A DNA stretch of 64,000 nt, from NCBI RefSeq assembly GCF_014262665.1, contig NZ_CP046883.1:496001-560000 (forward strand). Direction: 5' to 3'. Under the pieces are notes generated by a model. The model had not been told where the DNA came from and ran no database searches. It was given only the letters and a program-made list of their open reading frames with translations. A program made the translations under genes and the position numbers. Below are positions 53,388 to 61,085 of the stretch, piece after piece; the stretch's first letter is position 1; each line of letters starts with the position of its first letter. The DNA comes from Corynebacterium anserum. GTDB lineage: Bacteria > Actinomycetota > Actinomycetes > Mycobacteriales > Mycobacteriaceae.

Positions 53388-54290
53388 ATGAGGACCAATT
53401 TTGTTTTCCGTGAAGCCTTCACGGGCTTAACACGTAACGCCACGATGACCATCGCGATGATCATTACTACGGCGATTTCTCTCGCGTTGCTGTCCACCGG
53501 TTTCTTGCTCACACAGATGACTGAGCGCACCAAGGACATCTACATTGACCGCATTGAGGTCATGGTTCAGATGGATGACAATGTGTCTAAGAATGACCAG
53601 GATTGCTCATCCAAGGAGTGCGCCGCCGTGATGCAGAAGCTGCAGGATGACGATTCTGTGACGTCGGTAACCTACCGTAACAAGGCGCAGTCCTATGAGC
53701 GCTTTGTGGAACTATTCCGTGATTCTGATCCGCGTTTGGTGGAGCAGACCAGCAAGGATGCTTTCCCGGCCGCCCTGCATGTGCGTTTAAAGGATCCGAC
53801 GAAAACTCAGGCAATTGACAACATCCGCGAGGATCCCGGCGTGATGAACGTGGTGGATCAGGGTGACGATCTGCAGGCGGCAACACGCAATTTGGATTCC
53901 GTGCGTAACGCTGCGTTCCTGGTGGCGGCTATTCAAGCCGTGGCCGCTATCTTCCTCATCGTGAACATGGTTCAGATCACCGCCTTCTCTCGGCGCAATG
54001 AGATCTCCATCATGCGCATGGTGGGTGCGACCCGGTGGTACACGCAGGCTCCATTCGTTTTGGAGGCTGTCATAGCTGCCACGATCGGCGCCATTTTTGC
54101 GGTGTTGGGAATGCTTGCTGGCAAGAGTTTGGTTGCCGATAATGCTCTGAAATCTCTCTACGACGCCAACTTGATCGCCCGTATCACCACTGCGGACATC
54201 TGGCTAGTTGCTCCGTTCATGGTGCTTATTGGTGCGGTTGTCGCTGCTATTACTGCTCAGGTGACGTTACGTTGGTACGTCAAGAGCTAA
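53388..54290 (+). CDS. ftsX: Cell-division membrane protein FtsX
   Basis: 300 residues with the FtsX layout: short cytoplasmic N-terminus (FVFREAFTGLTRNATMTIAM), first helix (IITTAISLALLSTGFLLTQM), an extracytoplasmic domain of about 125 residues carrying two Cys (CSSKEC, a likely disulfide), then three helices (about 180-205, 225-250, 270-295) with NEISIMRMVGATRWYTQAPF between. The extracellular domain contacts a wall hydrolase of the RipC/NlpC type in relatives. Its stop codon lies inside a 23-24 bp tandem duplication. Confidence 0.95.
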   Translation: MRTNFVFREAFTGLTRNATMTIAMIITTAISLALLSTGFLLTQMTERTKDIYIDRIEVMVQMDDNVSKNDQDCSSKECAAVMQKLQDDDSVTSVTYRNKAQSYERFVELFRDSDPRLVEQTSKDAFPAALHVRLKDPTKTQAIDNIREDPGVMNVVDQGDDLQAATRNLDSVRNAAFLVAAIQAVAAIFLIVNMVQITAFSRRNEISIMRMVGATRWYTQAPFVLEAVIAATIGAIFAVLGMLAGKSLVADNALKSLYDANLIARITTADIWLVAPFMVLIGAVVAAITAQVTLRWYVKS

Positions 54291-54330
54291 GTAGTGGGAT
54301 GAACGTGAGCTAAGTAGTGGGGATGAACGT
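54284..54330 (+). repeat. Tandem duplication spanning the ftsX stop codon
   Basis: GAGCTAAGTAGTGGGATGAA at 54284 is repeated at 54307 with one extra G. Unit 1 contains the real TAA (54288-54290). Confidence 0.9.
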
Positions 54331-54348
54331 GGTAGCGTGACCACTCAC

Positions 54349-54354
54349 TATAAA
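54349..54354 (+). promoter_or_regulatory. -10 box upstream of smpB
   Basis: TATAAA followed by GT lies 26 bp before ATG 54381, leaving a short leader that contains ATAAGG as a weak ribosome site. smpB may therefore be transcribed independently of ftsEX. Confidence 0.45.
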
Positions 54355-54380
54355 GTCCGCCTGATAAGGTCGATGGCATC

Positions 54381-54926
54381 ATGGCGAAAAAGAGCACGCC
54401 GGTAGACTCCGGCAAATCCAAGGGAAAAGGCAAGAGTAAGGCCAAGTCCGCGAAGGGGCCTGGCCAACTTGTCGTCGCCACCAACCGAAAAGCTCGCCAC
54501 GACTATCACATCGTGGAGACCATAGAGTGCGGTGTTGTGCTGGTGGGAACCGAGGTGAAAGCTCTCCGCGAAGGCAAAGCTAGCCTCGTGGATGCATATG
54601 CAACCATCGATGAGGGCGAAGTGTGGCTACGGGGTCTTCACATCCCGGAATACTCAATGGGACACTGGACAAACCATTCTCCGCGGCGGGTGCGCAAACT
54701 GTTGCTGCATCGCCGTGAAATTGATTCTCTGCTGGGTAAGGTACGCGACGGCAACTCGACCCTCGTCCCGCTGCAATTGTATTTTGTCGCTGGCCGTCTG
54801 AAAGTGGAGCTTGCATTGGCTCGCGGTAAACAAGATTACGACAAGCGCCAGGACATCAAACGCCGTACAGAAGAGCGCGAAATTTCCCGCGAACTAGGGC
54901 GCCGAATTAAGGGGATTAACGCCTAG
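54381..54926 (+). CDS. smpB: SsrA-binding protein SmpB
   Basis: SmpB delivers tmRNA to stalled ribosomes. The 181-residue protein has the OB-fold core: NRKARHDYHIVETIECGVVL, GTEVKALREGKASLVDAYA, LHIPEYSMG, and the basic C-terminal tail RQDIKRRTEEREISRELGRR that acts as a codon mimic in the decoding centre. The first 30 residues are a Lys/Ser/Gly-rich extension (GKSKGKGKSKAKSAKG), longer than in most bacteria. tmRNA lies 1.1 kb downstream, with one membrane-protein gene between. Confidence 0.96.
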   Translation: MAKKSTPVDSGKSKGKGKSKAKSAKGPGQLVVATNRKARHDYHIVETIECGVVLVGTEVKALREGKASLVDAYATIDEGEVWLRGLHIPEYSMGHWTNHSPRRVRKLLLHRREIDSLLGKVRDGNSTLVPLQLYFVAGRLKVELALARGKQDYDKRQDIKRRTEEREISRELGRRIKGINA

Positions 54927-54967
54927 CTGTGAGGCTGACAGGACCTTGAAACTATAGGCACTGTTGT

Positions 54968-54973
54968 TAGCCT
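54968..54973 (+). promoter_or_regulatory. Promoter of the Pro/Trp-rich membrane protein
   Basis: TTGAAA (54946-54951), a 16-bp spacer and TAGCCT (54968-54973), ending 6 nt before GTG 54980. The complete -35/-10 pair makes a leaderless start credible. Confidence 0.6.
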
Positions 54974-54979
54974 GTAAGC

Positions 54980-55990
54980 GTGAAGAGTGAACGAACGTTT
55001 ACCACGGGCGAATGCGAGCGATGGGCACTTGATCATCCCGTATATGGCCTCATTGAGGTGTATGTCGGCACTCCCGAACAGCTGAGGCATGTCGATGCAG
55101 GTTTTCCGCAGCAAAGTTCACAAGGTAGCGGAAGAAAACAAAAACAGCACACTGCAGATGAACCCGAGCGCGGGGGCTCATTCACAGCGTCTTCGACGAA
55201 GCGTCTTCCCGCGACATTCTCTCAGTACCGTGCGCTGAGAAAACGAGAATTGCTCGTGATGCAGCAGAGGGTTGTCATCGCGCGTAGACGTTCGCTGGAA
55301 AGCGTGAAGATTGTTCTGAAGAAGGATCCAGAACCGCTCGAGGAGAGCAGGTATGACTTTGCTCTGGCGGTTAGCGCACCCTATCTCCAGATCATCTCCG
55401 GTGGTGTCAATGCGTGGATAAGAGAAATGTGGGTGAAAGTTCAAGGAACAGTCATCCAGATTGATGCTCCGCGGGGAAGTAAAGCGGAAAAGCGACAGAG
55501 GGCGATGGAAGACTCCCCGTATAAGCGGTGGCTCTATCCCTTGGCCGCTGGGATGGGCAAAGGTGGCTGGGCTTTCTTTTGCATCGTGCTTCTTCCATTC
55601 CTCGGGAAGGTAATGCAGCCGGTGACTGACTGGCTAGCGCAGTTCATTCCCGATTGGCACATCAACATCCCGTGGCCGGATATCAAACTGCCGCAGATCT
55701 TCTTCCCCGAGATTCATCTTCCTTCCATCCCATGGCCTGACTGGAGCGCGCCCGGTTGGCTGATCTTTCTCTTGGATTACACCAAGGTGTGGATGCCTAT
55801 TGTTGTTGGTTTGTGGCTGGGGATCGTGGCGGTGCGCAATGCTCATCGTTCTCGGCAGGAGACGCTCCGCGAAGAGCGTCAGCGCCTCGTCAGCGCGTTC
55901 GCTGCACGGCTTGAACAGCTTGAAGGTAATGGGCGTGGATCAGCTGATGCAGGAGGGGAAGGAGTGGCGCTGAAAAAGAGAAAAGAGTAA
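54980..55990 (+). CDS. Membrane protein with Pro/Trp-rich extracytoplasmic loop
   Basis: 336 residues; no family recognised. The cytoplasmic N-terminal half is basic, with YGLIEVYVGTPEQLRHVDAG early and a helical Arg-rich stretch (RALRKRELLVMQQRVVIARR). Helix 1 is near residues 190-210 (GWAFFCIVLLPFLGKV). Then comes a striking loop of about 45 residues with repeating WPD and LP motifs: INIPWPDIKLPQIFFPEIHL, then PSIPWPDW. Helix 2 is near 270-295 (VWMPIVVGLWLGIVAV), followed by an Arg/Glu-rich coiled C-terminus. The position between smpB and ssrA suggests it is a stable corynebacterial neighbour. GTG 54980 has a good -35/-10 promoter at leaderless spacing. A wall or protein-binding role is speculative. 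Confidence 0.75.
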   Translation: MKSERTFTTGECERWALDHPVYGLIEVYVGTPEQLRHVDAGFPQQSSQGSGRKQKQHTADEPERGGSFTASSTKRLPATFSQYRALRKRELLVMQQRVVIARRRSLESVKIVLKKDPEPLEESRYDFALAVSAPYLQIISGGVNAWIREMWVKVQGTVIQIDAPRGSKAEKRQRAMEDSPYKRWLYPLAAGMGKGGWAFFCIVLLPFLGKVMQPVTDWLAQFIPDWHINIPWPDIKLPQIFFPEIHLPSIPWPDWSAPGWLIFLLDYTKVWMPIVVGLWLGIVAVRNAHRSRQETLREERQRLVSAFAARLEQLEGNGRGSADAGGEGVALKKRKE

Positions 55991-56035
55991 GCTGAGTTTT
56001 CCTGCTGACATGCGTTTCCGCAGCAGGTAAAGCTA

Positions 56036-56412
56036 GGGGTCGATTTGGTTTCGACTTCGTGCATTGAGCCAGGGGAAGCGTGCCGGTGAAGGCGATCGAC
56101 CACCGTAAGCGTCGACGTAACTCTATAAGCGCCGAGAACACTCAGCGCGACTACGCCCTCGCTGCCTAATTACAGCGACCGCGTGTCTGTCGGCCTAGGA
56201 CCGTCCCACTCCTAGAATCCGGCATCGACTTTTGGGACTTGCCGCACGGCCGGGTTGCTCGGGCCAGGCGGGACACTTTAGAGCAACTGGGCTCATCGTC
56301 CGGACTCGTTCGCAAGATCCGGAGAGCCGAGTAGAGATCACCGCGAACTGCGCACGGAGAAGCCCTGGCGAGGTCGCGAAGGACCCGGGTTCAATTCCCG
56401 GCGGCTCCACCA
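56036..56412 (+). ncRNA. ssrA: tmRNA (SsrA)
   Basis: The tRNA-like ends pair: GGGGTCG (56036-56042) with CGGCTCC (56402-56408) before ACCA. The 5' end has the diagnostic GGTTTCGACTT, and the 3' end has the T-arm GGGTTCAATTCCCG. The resume codon is GCC 56131, and the tag reads AENTQRDYALAA to TAA 56167-56169, ending in the YALAA degron common to corynebacteria. The molecule is about 377 nt with encoded CCA. Works with SmpB, encoded 1.1 kb upstream. Confidence 0.97.
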
Positions 56413-56415
56413 GAT

Positions 56416-56446
56416 AGAAACCCCGTTCGTACGCGGACGGGGTTTC
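56416..56446 (+). terminator. Rho-independent terminator of ssrA
   Basis: AGAAACCCCGT pairs with ACGGGGTTTCT around a short loop, beginning 4 nt after the tmRNA CCA end. Confidence 0.9.
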
Positions 56447-56620
56447 TCGCGTGATCGCTAGTTGTTGCAGTGTTCGAATAAAACCCAGAGCATCAGAAGC
56501 TGACACTAAAGGACGCTCAATGGACTATTTTTGGACTATTTTCCCGAAAAATTCACACTGCATTTCGCTAGCTATGTGCAGGAACAATATTCGGTGCCGA
56601 GCGCTCGCCCCTAGAAATAC

Positions 56621-57838
56621 TTATGCCGTTTGGGGGTAGTTACCCTGAGCATAGAGGCGCTGTTGGTTGTGGAGGATCGACGCCACCACCTCCTTACCCC
56701 GAATGTTCTGTAGTTTGCACACGATGCCATTCACAGTGGAAATCAGTTTCTGTGCGTGAAATTCCGCAAGTTCCTCAGTGATCTTGTACGAATCTTTCGC
56801 AGTGACCGTGTCGGTATTTTCTGCAGTGGCACTTCCGGAGTTTTCTGGGGACGTTGGTGAGGCAGAGTATGAATACTGGTAGGAACACTGGGAAGGGATG
56901 ACAGGGCTTTCGGGGAGGTCTGTCTCAATGAGCAGGCGCTCAGCGGGAATCTGCCGGGCGTAGGCTCGCCCACGCTTTGTTGCAAGCATGCGGTGATTGA
57001 CAGAGATGTATCCACCTAATGCAATGAACCGAGTGAGCTCATCACTCGTCCCGGAAAACCAGTGAATGATCGGTGCCACGTTGTATCTGCCAATGCGCAG
57101 CTCTTCCAGAATGTCAATGACCGCTGAGCTCGCGCGAACAGCATGTGTGGAGAGAACATAGGGAACATGGGGAGCAGATGAGCAGTTCGAAGGGCTATGT
57201 TTCCTGCTGGAGATGTGGTCGGCGGTGTCCCCGAACGGAGGGTGGTGCCGTTTTGCCCTATCAGAGACCTCTCGAGCCATAGCATAGTGTGTTGCATCCG
57301 CACCCCGAACTTCACCAGCCGCTGCACAGACTTCCGTGACGATGGTGCGGAAGACGTGTGTTTGGAGTTCCGCGCTGGCTTGTTCAAGCCTGCGCGGGGC
57401 AAAGTCGAGTCCAATTTCGCCGATGAAGCGCGTACTACGCAACTGTGAGCGGAAGACGGCCAGTTCGGCGTCGGCTTGCTTACGCGAGGTGATGTACCAC
57501 GGGTGGAATCCAAGTGACCACAGAGGCAATCTGCGCCCGGGAGCTGCCAGCTGCTCCGCCTCGTGGATTAATACAACATAGTCGGAGGGGGTGAGGGTTT
57601 GTGCCACAACGTTGACGGGCTGTTCGAGGTCACCAGCGCCGTCTGCGTTGTGTGGTGCTGGGGCAGCACTGTGCGTCGATGGGTTAGCACTCTGCGCCGA
57701 TGGTGCGGCATAATGCGTTGATGATGCACCGGTGCGTGCGTACGGTGCAGCACTGTGCGTCGATAATGCGTCAAGGAAGGCCGCCCTCAGCGGCTGGTTA
57801 GATAGAAAATCAAAGTGATAGTGAGTGTCCAGCAGCAC
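56621..57838 (-). CDS. TatD-family metal-dependent hydrolase
   Basis: 405 residues of the amidohydrolase-like TatD nuclease family. Metal ligands are all present: HxH in LLDTHYHFDF, Glu in GEIGLDFAPR, His in VLSTHAVRASS, His in PIIHWFSGTSDEL and Asp in LLIETDLPESP. Two unusual insertions: an Ala/Ser/His-rich repeat block (THSAAP units, about residues 35-75) near the N-terminus and a Ser/Tyr/Thr-rich block near the C-terminus. GTG 57838 is fixed by AAAGGGGG 7 nt upstream and lies 13 bp after the tcdA stop, giving a two-gene operon. DNA 3'-5' exonuclease or RNA end trimming is the family activity; the role here is open. Confidence 0.87.
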   Translation of the reverse strand: MLLDTHYHFDFLSNQPLRAAFLDALSTHSAAPYARTGASSTHYAAPSAQSANPSTHSAAPAPHNADGAGDLEQPVNVVAQTLTPSDYVVLIHEAEQLAAPGRRLPLWSLGFHPWYITSRKQADAELAVFRSQLRSTRFIGEIGLDFAPRRLEQASAELQTHVFRTIVTEVCAAAGEVRGADATHYAMAREVSDRAKRHHPPFGDTADHISSRKHSPSNCSSAPHVPYVLSTHAVRASSAVIDILEELRIGRYNVAPIIHWFSGTSDELTRFIALGGYISVNHRMLATKRGRAYARQIPAERLLIETDLPESPVIPSQCSYQYSYSASPTSPENSGSATAENTDTVTAKDSYKITEELAEFHAQKLISTVNGIVCKLQNIRGKEVVASILHNQQRLYAQGNYPQTA

Positions 57839-57851
57839 AAAATCACCCCCT

Positions 57852-58613
57852 TTATGCTCTACGTGGACGGTAACGCGGTGGAGTGGGAATAGATTCAAAG
57901 CCGGCCAGACGGCGGATGACTAACCCAGCCATCATCTTGCCCATGATCGGTGGCATATAGCTCATCGACCCCAACGTCTCACCCTTGGACATCGCGCCGG
58001 GAGCTTTGTCCACCTTGAACGCTACTTCGGTGGAAAACAGAACCTCCAGGCCTCGGATTCCCCGACGTTTGCACTCATGCCGGATGTCTCGAGATAAAGG
58101 GCAATTCAGGGTCTTTTCAATTTTCGCGAATTTCAGGAGCGTGGGGTCAAGCCGGTTCGCTGCCCCCATCGAGGATAGGAGAGGTATGTTCTGTTGAGCA
58201 CACCACTGGGCGACGGCCAGTTTTTGGGATACGGTGTCGATGCAATCCAGCACGTAGTGAGGTCGTGGGAACTCTTCCAACACGGTGCCCACATCTTCCT
58301 TGGTGAGGTACATTTGGGCGGCAGTGACCTGACAGTCGGGGTTAATGTCTGCGATGATGCGCTCCATCACTTCGGCTTTGGGCTGCCCCAGGGTGGACAT
58401 ATACGCAACGGCTTGGCGGTTGATGTTGGATTCTTCAACCGTGTCTCGATCCACAACGATGAGGTTGCCCACACCTCCGCGAGCAAGCGCCTCAGCGCAT
58501 GCGGATCCCACTCCACCGAGTCCTAACACCATGACGGTGGAAGAGGCCAGTTTGTCTAAGCCGTCGTCTTTCAACAGCAGACGTAGCCTGGCAAGCCTTT
58601 CACTATGAGTCAC
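57852..58613 (-). CDS. tcdA: tRNA threonylcarbamoyladenosine dehydratase (E1-like)
   Basis: 253 residues of the ThiF/MoeB/HesA E1-like fold. The ATP-binding loop is VMVLGLGGVGSACAEALARG, followed by the adenylation residues in DRDTVEESNINRQAVAYMST and LDCIDTVSQKLAVAQWC. TcdA cyclises t6A to ct6A at tRNA position 37. The form with SRDIRHECKRRGI and a C-terminal helix (MSYMPPIMGKMMAGLVIRRL) matches TcdA/CsdL. Upstream TTG 58655 is possible, but GTG 58613 has AGAAAGGG 9 nt before it. Paired with the TatD gene downstream. Confidence 0.9.
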   Translation of the reverse strand: MTHSERLARLRLLLKDDGLDKLASSTVMVLGLGGVGSACAEALARGGVGNLIVVDRDTVEESNINRQAVAYMSTLGQPKAEVMERIIADINPDCQVTAAQMYLTKEDVGTVLEEFPRPHYVLDCIDTVSQKLAVAQWCAQQNIPLLSSMGAANRLDPTLLKFAKIEKTLNCPLSRDIRHECKRRGIRGLEVLFSTEVAFKVDKAPGAMSKGETLGSMSYMPPIMGKMMAGLVIRRLAGFESIPTPPRYRPRRA

Positions 58614-58770
58614 GGACGGTAACCCTTTCTGCTCGATGGTGGTTGGCACGCTCAAGATCGATGCGGACGTCCTGACCTCCGCACCGTTTAACCATTATAA
58701 AAATGCGTCTCACTGGCTAATTACTCTGTTCTTCTTCGCACCGGGTCGAGTGGCCGTATGGTGGTCTGCA

Positions 58771-59541
58771 ATGAATACGCACAGTACACCGAACATGCAC
58801 GGCACCTCGCATGAGCACAGCTCACAGAACACACACGTCACGCCGGATACCCACGGTTCGTACGACACGCAGGGGACACTCAGTGCTTCTACTCGGCTCT
58901 CCCTCGGTGTGTTTGTCCTGGTATCCGTGATTCACCTCATCAACCAGCTATTCTCCGGCGAAGGCCTCATTGATACGGTGACGCAAATATGCCTGATGGC
59001 TGTACTCGCAGTGGTGCTCATAGCAGCCACCCGTGATCTCACGCCGCGTCCACGTGTGGTCACATATACCCTTATTTCGTTGTTCTTCTCCTGGTTGGGA
59101 GATACCGTTCCGCGCTTCCTCGAGGGTGACGCTAGTTTTATGGCCATGATCGGTGGCTTCTTTGTCGCCCAGGTTTTCTATGCTGTGGCTTTTTGGCCGT
59201 ACCGTGGTGCGTCGTTGCTGCGTCGTCCGACTTTCCTCCTTCCTTATGCGGGAGCCGCGATTGTTGTGGTGGGAGTGTGTTGGTCCGGCGCGGGAGCGTT
59301 GTTACCCGCTGTGATTGCCTATGTGTTGGTGATCCTCACTATGGCTATTCTCGCTTCGGGTCTGGGGCGTATCGCCACGTTGGGTGGTGTTCTTTTTCTT
59401 CTCTCTGACTCCCTCATTGCCTTTCGTTCTTTTACCGACGCCACCCTTCCCACCCACGGTTTCCTGGTCATGCTCACGTACATCCTTGGCCAGGGATTGT
59501 TGGTGTGGGCAGTCATCCGTACAGCAAAAGACCAGAGTTGA
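58771..59541 (+). CDS. YhhN family membrane protein (lysoplasmalogenase-like)
   Basis: 256 residues with about eight helices after a His/Thr/Ser-rich N-terminal 40 residues. The family blocks are SLFFSWLGDTVPRFLEGDAS, FFVAQVFYAVAFWPYRG and GGVLFLLSDSLIAFRSFTDA, with two conserved acidic clusters that form the active site in lysoplasmalogenase (TMEM86/YhhN). ATG 58771 is chosen because TATGGT ends 8 nt before it. Upstream in-frame sequence reads through the divergent promoter region. Substrate in actinobacteria unverified. Confidence 0.85.
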   Translation: MNTHSTPNMHGTSHEHSSQNTHVTPDTHGSYDTQGTLSASTRLSLGVFVLVSVIHLINQLFSGEGLIDTVTQICLMAVLAVVLIAATRDLTPRPRVVTYTLISLFFSWLGDTVPRFLEGDASFMAMIGGFFVAQVFYAVAFWPYRGASLLRRPTFLLPYAGAAIVVVGVCWSGAGALLPAVIAYVLVILTMAILASGLGRIATLGGVLFLLSDSLIAFRSFTDATLPTHGFLVMLTYILGQGLLVWAVIRTAKDQS

Positions 59542-59577
59542 GGAAGTAGGGAGGCCAGAGTTGAGGAAGTAAGGGCG
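59532..59577 (+). repeat. 23-bp tandem duplication spanning the yhhN stop
   Basis: CCAGAGTTGAGGAAGTA at 59532 is repeated at 59555. Unit 1 holds the real stop TGA (59539-59541). Confidence 0.9.
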
Positions 59578-59633
59578 AATCTCCAGTACCGAACTCTCGG
59601 CACGGAAAAGCGACTGTGAGGTTTGGCACGGAT

Positions 59634-59707
59634 ACTCAGGAATGTGGTGCGCGGTATCCGGGGATATGGCACTCAGGAACGTGGTGTGTGGTGTCCGGGG
59701 ATATGGT
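59634..59707. repeat. 37-bp imperfect tandem duplication
   Basis: Units 59634-59670 and 59671-59707 agree at 32 of 37 positions (ACTCAGGAA, GTGGTG, TCCGGGGATATGG shared). Confidence 0.88.
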
Positions 59708-59765
59708 TTCGGCAGGGTGACTGTGAAGATCAGCACAGATCCAGGCGCTGCCGCATAAACAGGCA

Positions 59766-59771
59766 TATAGT
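59766..59771 (+). promoter_or_regulatory. -10 box for leaderless GT87 mRNA
   Basis: TATAGT ends 6 nt before ATG 59778. The intervening GTGGGG is not a normal ribosome site at that distance. Confidence 0.55.
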
Positions 59772-59777
59772 GTGGGG

Positions 59778-61085
59778 ATGCAGCGCACCAGCACATCTGC
59801 CTCCTCCAGGAAGATCCCAGGGCTCTGCGGAGTACTCGTGGGTCTGACAGCGCTCGCCGTGTACATCGTTGTCACTCTGCTTCAGCCGGACAACCTCCAC
59901 AAGAAGAGCAGCAATCTTTTCCACTGGCCGGTGGACTTCCGCGTCTATTACGAAGCCGCTAAGGCTCTCAACTCCGGGGAGAACCTTTACGACGGGAACT
60001 TCGTAGGTAACTTGCCCTTCACCTATCCGCCATTTGCAGGGGTGCTTTTCCGGCCTTTGACCGTCACTGATCCGCATCCGATGGCTGTTGTGTGGCAGGT
60101 ATGTTCAGCTCTGGTGCTGCTAGCGGTCATCATTGGAGTGCTGCGTGAAAGGCGTTATTCTTGGGGGCCTGGGCTGTTCGCTGTCGCCTTCCTGTCATGG
60201 GTGGCGTCGCTTAATCTCGGTTCCGTGTTCGGCACATTCTATTGGGGACAGATCAACATCTTCCTCATGGGGCTGATCGCGTTGGACTTCTTACGCGGGC
60301 CACGTTCGCTAGGACGGGGGATTTTCAGCGGTCTCGCTGCGGGTATCAAACTCACCCCGAGCTTTTTCCTCATTCCTCTGCTTGTGGAACGGCGCTGGTT
60401 TGCCGCCGTGACCATGACTGTCACGACGCTCGCAACGGTTACTGTGGGATGGATTGTCGTCCCCGATGCTCGGTCTTTCTGGACGGAGAAGGTGCTGGAA
60501 ACCGATCGCATTGGCACAGTGAGTAATCCCGGGGCACAGTCCCTAGCAATCGTTCTCGAGCGCCTAGGTGTGGAGCATCATCAGCTTTGGTGGGCGATCA
60601 GTTCCGCATTGATCGTGGCCGTGTTTTGTCTCGCGGTCCGTGGTGCTCTGCGCTATGGCAATCGCTCCATGGTCTTTGCTCTTGGCGGTGTGGTGGCGTG
60701 TGTGATCTCACCCTTTAGTTGGTACCATCACTGGGTTTTCATTGCGCCGCTGTTTGTGGTGTTTGTAGATTCGATTGTCACGGCTTTCTCTCACGTCAGT
60801 GAACGTCTTACTCGTAGAGGGCGCGGAGCTGGGAAAGTAGCGTGGTGCATTGATCAGTGCGTAGGTCTCGCGACCGTCGCTGTGTGCGGTGTGATGTTCC
60901 TGCCGTTTTCTGCACCAGTCGCTTGGGAACCAACGAGTTTCCGGATTCAAGGCCGGGCAGACGAGCCCATCATGGCAGGTCTCATGATCTATACCGCCAT
61001 CAGCTTCGTAGTACTTGTGGCGGTTATCTACGGTGTGCGGGAACTCGTCGACCGTAGGCGCGGTGCCACCCCCACCGCAGCCTAA
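59778..61085 (+). CDS. GT87 polyprenyl-phosphate mannosyltransferase-like protein
   Basis: 435 residues with about 10-12 helices. It has the GT-C features of family 87 (DUF2029): an acidic loop after helix 1 with DFRVYYEAAKALNSGENLYD (catalytic Asp), PFTYPPFAGVLFRPLTV, YWGQINIFLMGLIALDFLRG and SPFSWYHHWVFIAPLFVVF. The family transfers mannose or arabinose from a decaprenyl-phosphate donor to lipoglycans; PimE is a member. Acceptor not predictable. It overlaps the convergent GCS2-type gene by 4 bp at the stop. Confidence 0.88.
   Translation: MQRTSTSASSRKIPGLCGVLVGLTALAVYIVVTLLQPDNLHKKSSNLFHWPVDFRVYYEAAKALNSGENLYDGNFVGNLPFTYPPFAGVLFRPLTVTDPHPMAVVWQVCSALVLLAVIIGVLRERRYSWGPGLFAVAFLSWVASLNLGSVFGTFYWGQINIFLMGLIALDFLRGPRSLGRGIFSGLAAGIKLTPSFFLIPLLVERRWFAAVTMTVTTLATVTVGWIVVPDARSFWTEKVLETDRIGTVSNPGAQSLAIVLERLGVEHHQLWWAISSALIVAVFCLAVRGALRYGNRSMVFALGGVVACVISPFSWYHHWVFIAPLFVVFVDSIVTAFSHVSERLTRRGRGAGKVAWCIDQCVGLATVAVCGVMFLPFSAPVAWEPTSFRIQGRADEPIMAGLMIYTAISFVVLVAVIYGVRELVDRRRGATPTAA

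Noticed and set aside
56621..58613. TcdA-TatD pair as a QatABCD-type anti-phage system
   Set aside because: A TatD protein is shared with Qat, but no QatA ATPase, QatB or QueC-like QatC gene is present, and the E1 protein is an ordinary TcdA.
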